Positions 7,614-12,600 of a stretch of 12,600 nucleotides of DNA are shown here, in pieces. The translations under genes were made by a program, and so were the position numbers. Within the stretch, counting starts at the first letter, position 1; every line of letters starts with the position of its first letter. The DNA comes from Tieghemiomyces parasiticus (lineage: Eukaryota > Kickxellomycota > Dimargaritomycetes > Dimargaritales > Dimargaritaceae). The DNA lies in the NCBI GenBank assembly GCA_027575765.1, contig JANBPT010001196.1:1-12600 (forward strand), read 5' to 3'. The notes under the pieces are model-generated. The model was not told the origin of the DNA, did no database searches, and saw only the letters and a program-made list of their open reading frames with translations.

Positions 7614-9444
7614 TTACGCTTCGACCATAACTACCGTGCTGCCTTCTTCGCCCTCGGCCACTTCGCCGATAAGGGATACCCGATTAGCGGCCAGCAGCTG
7701 GTCGTGAATGGCGCGCAGGGCCGTGACGGCCTTATCGTTATGAATCACACACGAAATGTTAATTTCCGAAGCACCCTGGGAAATCATCTCGATATTGACG
7801 TGGGCCGCGGCTAAGGTCTGGAACATGCGGCCGGCGATCCCAACCATATTCCGCATTTGCTTCCCCACCAGGCTCAGGATGGCCATGTCACGCAGGATAT
7901 CCACGGTACCCAGTCGGCCGAGTTCCACCACGGCGTCATTCAGGTTAGACGGGGCCGCCGTGGCACTGAGAGCCATCGAGACGTGCACTTCGCTGGTGGA
8001 TATCAGATCAACGATGATGCCGTAGCGGTCGAGGGTCGAGAAAATATGGGCAAAGAAACCGTGTGACACGGATTTACGGTTGGAGTGCACGTTAAGGACC
8101 ACCACGTTGTCCTTGATGGTGACGGCTGTGGGGTGCCGCCGGGTGAGGTCGAGGTGGTAGCCGTTCTCTAGGAGGAACCGCGGGGAGTGTGTCGGGGACT
8201 GTTGCGGGTGGCCGGCGGAAGTGGCGGACGCCAGGGAGGTGCGGCTGGCGCTGCGACTACTGCTACCCAGAAGATCCGGGTAGATGACGGTACCGGCGCC
8301 GCCGGGGTTCTGTACGTTCTTGATGCGGATCGGGATGTGAGCGCGGATAACCTGTTCCATGGTGAACGGGTGGATCACTTCCGAGCCGTAGTAAGTCAGC
8401 TCGGCGGCCTCCTCGGGCGTGATCACCTTGAGTAGCCGGGCCGAGGCTACTTTACGCGGGTCGGCCGTAAAGATACCGTCCACCTCCTTCCACACCTGTA
8501 ACTCTTGGGCGTTGATGCCGACAGCGATCAGGGCAGCGGTCAGATCCGTGTAGCCGCGGCCGATGGTGGTGAGCAGACTGCCCGGAACTGGGCCGAAGAA
8601 CCCGGTGACCACAGGTACCCGGGTACCGCAGGCGTGGACGGCGGCGGCCATTTCGGTAGCGAGGTAGTCGTAGAAGCCCTGGTCGAGGTGCTGCAAGTCG
8701 AAAGGTCGCTTGATGAGCTTCTCCAGGCTCACGTATTGCGCATCGACACCGCACTGCCGTAGGCTGGCACTGACAATGTGGCAGGCCAATTTTTCACCGG
8801 TACCAATGATCACATCCTTGGACCGCGGAGAAACCTCGTCGATGACCTCGGCGGCGTCGAGAAAGACCTTCAGTTTCTGGCACTCCTTGGTGAGGTTGGC
8901 CTTGAGCTCGCTGAGAACCTCGGGATCCTGGAGGTGGTGTTCGGCCGCGCCCATGTGGTCATGCAGGATGTCGTCCACAATACGGATATGGTCTTTGAGA
9001 CCAGTCTCAAGGACGGACTCGGCGGCCCTTATTAGCCTGCGAGAGGGGGATAGAGAGAGAGAGGGCAGCGGGTGAGGTTGGAAGGGGAAGGGATTAGGGA
9101 CAAGGCTAGCCTCACGAGCGAGATTGCAATGGTAACCTACCCGCAAGCTCTGTGCAACCCCGGCCGTCTACCGGTCGGGTAGTACTGGCGCTGCAGGACG
9201 GCTAAGCACACCGCATGTCGTGTACTTACCTTGTAGTGGTTCCCTTAGACTTGGTATCGTTGCTAAGGGCTGAGCAGACTACGACGATGCGGTGCGTTTT
9301 CAGAGCGTCTTTCAGAATGGTGCCGGTGATGGCATTCAAAAATTTACCGACGCTCGTGCCGCCGAACTTGAGCACAAGCCAGGGAAGGTCAGTGGCATTG
9401 GACAGGTAGGTGGGAGTCATGTCGGCCAAGGCGGCAGGTGGCAT
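7614..9444 (-). CDS. HOM3: aspartate kinase (aspartokinase)
   Basis: Phosphorylates L-aspartate with ATP to L-4-aspartyl phosphate, the first step towards homoserine, threonine and methionine. The coding sequence joins 9444-9230 to 9036-7614 and gives 545 residues (yeast Hom3 about 527). The amino-acid kinase domain spans about 22-325: nucleotide-binding KFGGTSVGK (26-34), VVVCSAL, GEKLACHIVSA, PVVTGFFGPVPGSLLTTIGR followed by GYTDLTAALIA, and QVWKEVDGIFTADPRKV. YYGSEVIHPFTMEQVIR (287-303) closes this domain. Two ACT domains follow (about 381-450 and 455-530), with SEVHVSMAL and NIEMISQGASEINISCVI; in this family they bind the inhibitor threonine. A Ser/Thr-rich linker occupies about 328-375. 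The start is taken at the 5'-most ATG (9444); Met9 at 9420 is an alternative. A GTG six codons upstream is not used as a start. Confidence 0.96.
9037..9229 (-). other. HOM3: aspartate kinase intron (phase 2)
   Basis: 193 nt on the minus strand. The donor is a perfect GTAAGT at 9229-9224 and the acceptor is CGCAG ending at 9037. Splicing joins ACA-AG to G-CTA-ATA, giving T-R-L-I-R and linking the KGTTTR motif to the rest of the kinase domain, as in yeast Hom3. A CTAAT at 9097-9093 is the best branch-site candidate, with no AG between it and the acceptor. The pyrimidine tract contains (CT)6. Confidence 0.93.
9052..9063 (-). repeat. (CT)6 microsatellite forming the intron pyrimidine tract
   Basis: Reads (AG)6 on the plus strand and (CT)6 on the transcribed minus strand, 15 nt upstream of the aspartate kinase splice acceptor. 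It therefore makes up much of the polypyrimidine tract. Confidence 0.85.
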
Positions 9445-9567
9445 GGCGAGTAGAGGATCCACTGAAGGGAGGGATGCAGAAGTTCTATGGGGGGGGTTCC
9501 AAGGGCTTGGATAACCTGTATGCAGTGCAGAGTCGGCCGGTGAGGGGGGGGTGCGAAATATAAACTA

Positions 9568-9666
9568 TTATGCTTGAACCCTGAAGGCAGTAGATAAGGA
9601 GAAGTTGGGGTGGTGACGCGGAAGAGAAGGCCAGGTAAAAGGACGGAGGGCGAGGCACATAGACAT
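9568..9666 (-). other. possible uORF in the aspartate kinase leader (32 codons)
   Basis: The only minus-strand ATGs between the TATA-like box and the kinase start are at 9666 and 9660, in the same frame. They open a 32-residue frame (starts MSMCLALRPF) that stops at 9568, about 124 nt before the main ATG. Whether it is in the mRNA depends on the unmapped transcription start. The peptide has no recognisable domain. Confidence 0.35.
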
Positions 9667-9724
9667 ACACAAAGGGTGGTTCGGGGCACCGTGGAGCAAA
9701 GGGCACCGGATTGGGGACGGTGAG

Positions 9725-9730
9725 GAGTCA
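9725..9730 (-). promoter_or_regulatory. TGACTC half-consensus, Gcn4/CPC1-type
   Basis: The minus strand reads TGACTC, the core of the bZIP general amino-acid control element, about 280 nt upstream of the aspartate kinase ATG. It is shorter than the full TGACTCA and may lie inside the transcribed leader, so it is weak support alone. Confidence 0.25.
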
Positions 9731-9928
9731 GCAACACGGTGAAGTGGAAGGGGGAGAGGGAAAAGGGTCCAAAAGGGACTTAATAAGTGCAGTGAGCCAC
9801 TAGGCTGGATGCGGGTTGGTTCGCGACGGACAGGGAGTGGCCGGCAATGGTGCAAGAGCGACGGGAAGGGCGGCGGTGATAGGCGCGGGATAAGGGCGGT
9901 GGTGTGGGCTGGGGTGTCTGGTTGATGG

Positions 9929-9936
9929 TATTTATA
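9929..9936 (-). promoter_or_regulatory. TATA-like box TATAAATA for aspartate kinase
   Basis: A perfect TATAAATA on the minus strand, about 490 nt upstream of the kinase ATG. Between it and the start codon the minus strand is pyrimidine-rich with very few ATGs, as expected of a leader. The resulting leader would be long, or may contain a 5'UTR intron. Confidence 0.4.
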
Positions 9937-10167
9937 GAAGAATAAAAGTAAGGCACTACGGTGATATAGGCTGGTGCTTTTTTTAAACGACCCCCCTCCC
10001 CCACACAGGTGTACACATACGGAGTTCTTTAGTTACGACTGGTCTCCAGGCCGGGCTGGTAGTTAGCGTGTGCCACGCAAGTTCGCGATGCCAGCCTCCA
10101 CCACCCCCCGTTAGTAGCCAACGCCGGGCTAGAGTGGAAACGAAGATAGCACGACCCCCCCTACTCT

Positions 10168-10174
10168 TGACTCA
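10168..10174. promoter_or_regulatory. TGACTCA, Gcn4/CPC1 consensus upstream of aspartate kinase
   Basis: An exact match to the Gcn4-type bZIP heptamer, about 230 bp upstream of the TATA-like box of the aspartate kinase gene. In yeast HOM3 is under Gcn4 control, so the placement is biologically sensible. One or two matches are expected by chance in a window this size, and another heptamer (TGAGTCA) occurs at 1295. Confidence 0.35.
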
Positions 10175-10941
10175 TCATGACTATCCACCTCAACCGTGTA
10201 GCCTGGGGCTTATAAACGATGTGCGGGACCATTCACACTGACCCCCTGGTGGCTGTTTAGCCTTTTGTTTGATAGACCGTGGGGGGCGTAGGCGGGTTCG
10301 GCTGTAGAAAGCGACATCGATGTAGTAGGAGGGCGGGGAGGCGACACATTGGGCAGGGAAGGCAATCTCCAGTGTCACCTCCACGCCCTGAAATGTGTAC
10401 CGATAACGCCATCCGGCGCTTTAACTCCAGCCTCCCTATGGCCACAAGGACGAACCGGTGTCCTTTTCTAGTACCATCGGAATCCCGCCGTACCCAATCG
10501 CAACCCTGTACTCCAGTGGGTTTTCCACAGACCATTTGGTTTGCCTGTGGAGCTGTAGGGACTTGATGTTCATCGGCCGATATCAGGCCACAATAAATAC
10601 AATAGAGGGCTGGGCTCGCCAAGCGTGCGCGATTTACGCTCACCGTCACTCCACCTTTGGCACACGCACGACTCGATCATATAAAAATCCGACTGTCTCA
10701 GTGGTCTCCTCCCTACCACTCAGGGCCCCGTCTACTTCGACGTCTAGCATGTCACGGCCTTCCGGCATTATGCAGAAATTGCTGGTGGGGTTGGAAATGA
10801 ATTTTAGTGGTAATTGTTGGAGAAGCAATTCTAAATGCGGCGAGACTCGAGCTGTAGGTCTTGCCACAGCGTCCGGAACGTTCAGGGTACACCGGCAATA
10901 GGCCCCACATCCTAGCCAGCCGACATTATTCGTTTCAGCGA

Positions 10942-11673
10942 CTACAGGCGGCGCTGTTTCTTGGGCCGGCAGCCGTTAAACGGTATGGGGGTACAGTCGG
11001 TTATCCGCACGACGCGCCAGTTGGTCAGAGCCCGCATGGCCTTGAAGCTGGCATCGCGACCGAGGCCAAACCCCTTCAATTTGATGTGCAAGTTCTGGAT
11101 CACGACGCCGCGTTCATCGGCCCGCACAATCAACTGTTCCATGGCCTGGTAAGCCGCCTCGTACCCAGCCCGCTTGGCCTTCTTGAACCCGACCGACCCG
11201 CCGGACGTGTTGACCAGGACATTCCCGTTGGGCAGGGTCAGTGTCAGAATCGTGTTGTTAAGCCCAGAGTGCACGTTCAGCACGTGGCTCTGGATCTCGG
11301 CGATCTCGCTGCTCATATTGGTGTAGTCCATCGAATACCGGCCCCGCATGTGAGCCTGCATGTCCTGCACAAGCATCTGGTTCGGCTGCAAGGGCTGCTG
11401 CGTTTGCGACTGCTGTCGACGCTGGTTCAGGCTCTGGAGGGCGTCCAGGGACGGGACGCCCAGGACCCGCAGCGAATCCGTCAGTTGGAACGGGAGGACC
11501 TCGTCGTTAGGAGCGGATGAGTAGGGGGCATTGGTCGCCGGGGATTCGGTGGCCGTAGGGGGAGTACCAGAATCACGGCCGTCGGACTGGCGAGCCACAG
11601 CTGAGGTGTTGAAGCCAGCGTTGAGCCGGGCCCGGAGGGCCAGAGGAGAAAAGCGGCGGAGCAGGGAAGCCAT
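10942..11673 (-). CDS. mrps11: mitochondrial small ribosomal subunit protein uS11m
   Basis: A single-exon frame of 243 residues. Residues about 131-243 form the uS11 domain: HVLNVHSGLNNTILTLTLP, NTSGGSVGFKKAKR, ALHIKL-like NLHIKLKGFGLGRD, then ITDCTPIPFNGCRPKKQRRL, the conserved basic C-terminus that binds 18S/16S-type rRNA in the platform near the mRNA exit. GFGLGRD replaces the bacterial GGNRTKTPGPG loop, as is usual in mitochondrial members. The first 35 residues (MASLLRRFSPLALRAR onward) are Arg/Ser/Ala-rich and free of acidic residues until D31, fitting a matrix-targeting presequence. Residues 36-110 are a poorly conserved extension with a Gln-rich stretch at 86-99. The start at 11673 sits in a good context (GCCATGG). 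It corresponds to yeast Mrps18 and human MRPS11. Confidence 0.92.
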   Translation of the reverse strand: MASLLRRFSPLALRARLNAGFNTSAVARQSDGRDSGTPPTATESPATNAPYSSAPNDEVLPFQLTDSLRVLGVPSLDALQSLNQRRQQSQTQQPLQPNQMLVQDMQAHMRGRYSMDYTNMSSEIAEIQSHVLNVHSGLNNTILTLTLPNGNVLVNTSGGSVGFKKAKRAGYEAAYQAMEQLIVRADERGVVIQNLHIKLKGFGLGRDASFKAMRALTNWRVVRITDCTPIPFNGCRPKKQRRL

Positions 11674-12231
11674 GGCCTAGAAAGGAACAGTCGGGAATGA
11701 AAAAGTAGGGATCGCGCAATGCAAAGCAGGAGCGTTTACTGGTGATGAGGATAGTTGGAAAAAGAGGCCCGCACACAAATCGGATCCGATCAACGGACAG
11801 TGGAGAATCTGCATTCGGGTGGGCCAAGGTGGGGGGGAGGAATCCCGCGCGACTAGGAGCATGGTCGTCATGCCCTCAGTAGGCCAACCATAAGCTTCCC
11901 TTTCTCTTTACGGGTTTTCTTGGCTGCACTGACCAGGACGAAGTGGGTAGCTCAAAAGGAACTTTTGAGATAGCGTTCGTCGGGTTCCGTGAACGTGCGG
12001 AGACGGGGTGAATGAGGATGGGAAGCGTACAATATGGCTCCGTGGCGCCTCCAACCGCATAGCCACCAAGTAGTGCTAACACTGAAATTCTTTCAATATC
12101 TATACCTTCGTAAATTTAGGTAGTAAAAAAAAAACCGACAATATGTAAGCTGGGTGAGTATCAAACTTTCAAAAAGGCACAGTTAATAAATCAACGGAAA
12201 AAAATAGGAACGCGTATAAAGTCCGCCTTTC
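11674..12231. promoter_or_regulatory. spacer: uS11m promoter/leader and RFC 3' flank
   Basis: 558 nt between two minus-strand genes. The part next to uS11m (11674-11870) is pyrimidine-rich on the transcribed strand and includes G7 on plus at 11831-11837. The part next to RFC carries plus-strand A-runs at 12198-12204 and A10 at 12125-12134, which are T-runs in the RFC 3' flank. No AATAAA is seen on the minus strand there. The open frame at 11876-12082 starts with GTG, lacks an ATG and has no recognisable domain, so it is not called. Confidence 0.5.
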
Positions 12232-12600
12232 TCAGGACAAGGCAAAAGCGGCCGGCGGCATCGTCGACCGGCACATCCGGGCCAACAAACCGTAGAGCTG
12301 CACAAGGGACTGCACGCCCTCCAAAATCTTCATATGGGTCATGCCGATTTCGCGTACAAAATCCATCTTTTGTGCCTCGGCCAACGCCGTGTCCTGCTTG
12401 ACCACACGGAACAAGGTAGTGATGATATCCAGTGCGCTGTATCCTTGGTCCCACAGGACCTGGAGGGGCTCGCTGGCCTTTTCAATGTCGCCGCGGCCGC
12501 AGTGCTGCAGGATGCCCTGGATAATAACTGGATGCGGTTGGTCACACACTTTGTATACATTCTCGGCGCTTACGTGCCCAAACCCACTCGCGGTTGACTG
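12232..12600 (-). CDS. RFC2: replication factor C small subunit (human RFC2 / yeast Rfc4 type), C-terminal part
   Basis: The frame is open from the window edge and encodes the last 122 residues. RFC subunits form the AAA+ clamp loader that places PCNA on primed DNA. The visible part matches the end of the AAA+ module (QSTASGFGHVSAENVYKVCD; human RFC2 has QSTFSGFG in the same place) and the helical collar domain: PHPVIIQGILQHC, LWDQGYSALDIITTLFRVVK, VREIGMTHMKILEGVQSLVQ and LYGLLARMC, ending at AFALS. The Walker A/B and SRC motifs lie outside the window. Naming is crossed between species: human RFC2 corresponds to yeast Rfc4. No intron is needed in the visible part. Confidence 0.93.
   Translation of the reverse strand, partial: QSTASGFGHVSAENVYKVCDQPHPVIIQGILQHCGRGDIEKASEPLQVLWDQGYSALDIITTLFRVVKQDTALAEAQKMDFVREIGMTHMKILEGVQSLVQLYGLLARMCRSTMPPAAFALS

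Larger units (their letters stand above)
9445..10941. other. spacer: aspartate kinase 5' region and uS11m 3' flank
   Basis: About 1.5 kb. The part nearest aspartate kinase (9445-9936) is pyrimidine-rich on the minus strand, carries two G8 tracts on plus (9489-9496 and 9544-9551), and has ATG on the minus strand at only one spot (the nested pair 9666/9660). This fits a transcribed 5' leader. A TATA-like box (9929-9936) and a TGACTCA (10168-10174) lie further upstream. The remainder to 10941 holds open frames on both strands that overlap each other, lack ATG starts or domains, and are not called as genes. Confidence 0.55.

Noticed and set aside
10646..10867. 73-residue minus-strand frame just downstream of uS11m
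   Set aside because: It starts at GTG with no suitable ATG at its beginning, and no homology is recognised. It could be a 3'UTR frame of uS11m.
10257..10901. Overlapping open frames of 130 residues (minus) and 147 residues (plus)
   Set aside because: They overlap each other. The plus-strand one begins at GTG. Neither shows a recognisable domain or the codon bias of the real genes.

Overview
The window reads as nuclear DNA of an early-diverging fungus. The evidence is a fungal-type aspartate kinase (Hom3 family, an enzyme animals lack), a cytosolic ribosomal protein with an intron just after its ATG, fungal-style splice signals (GTACGT and GTAAGT donors, a CTAAC branch site) and nuclear genes for mitochondrial gene expression. 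The coding regions use the standard genetic code. Third codon positions are strongly C/G-ending in the ribosomal protein gene, and spacers are long (about 0.6 to 1.9 kb). The exact taxon cannot be fixed from sequence alone; a zoopagomycete-like lineage is only a guess.

Layout from left to right. Positions 1-1909 hold no recognisable gene. Positions 1910-5137 (minus) encode a 1,075-residue PPR-like protein, probably mitochondrial. It is divergent from the cytosolic ribosomal protein gene RPL10A/uL1 (6013-6967, plus), which has a 5-nt first coding exon and a 304-nt intron. The roughly 875-nt spacer between them is a shared promoter region with a TCACGTGA-type E-box palindrome and a consensus CCAAT box. 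RPL10A converges on aspartate kinase (7614-9444, minus; two exons), whose upstream region carries a TATA-like box, a perfect TGACTCA site and one short uORF. Further right on the minus strand are a mitochondrial uS11 protein (10942-11673) and the 3' end of a replication factor C small subunit (12232 to the window edge).

The genes belong to ordinary housekeeping functions: cytosolic and mitochondrial translation, organellar RNA handling, aspartate-family amino-acid synthesis and the DNA replication clamp loader. I find no mobile element, CRISPR array, secondary-metabolite cluster, tRNA or rRNA, and no convincing new multi-gene system. The points most worth a second look are the divergent PPR protein with two separated pairs of exactly 35-residue repeats, the palindrome-rich bidirectional promoter, the possible general amino-acid control signals upstream of aspartate kinase, and a strand-asymmetric stretch at 1000-1720 that resembles the leaders of the genes in this window but has no gene attached.
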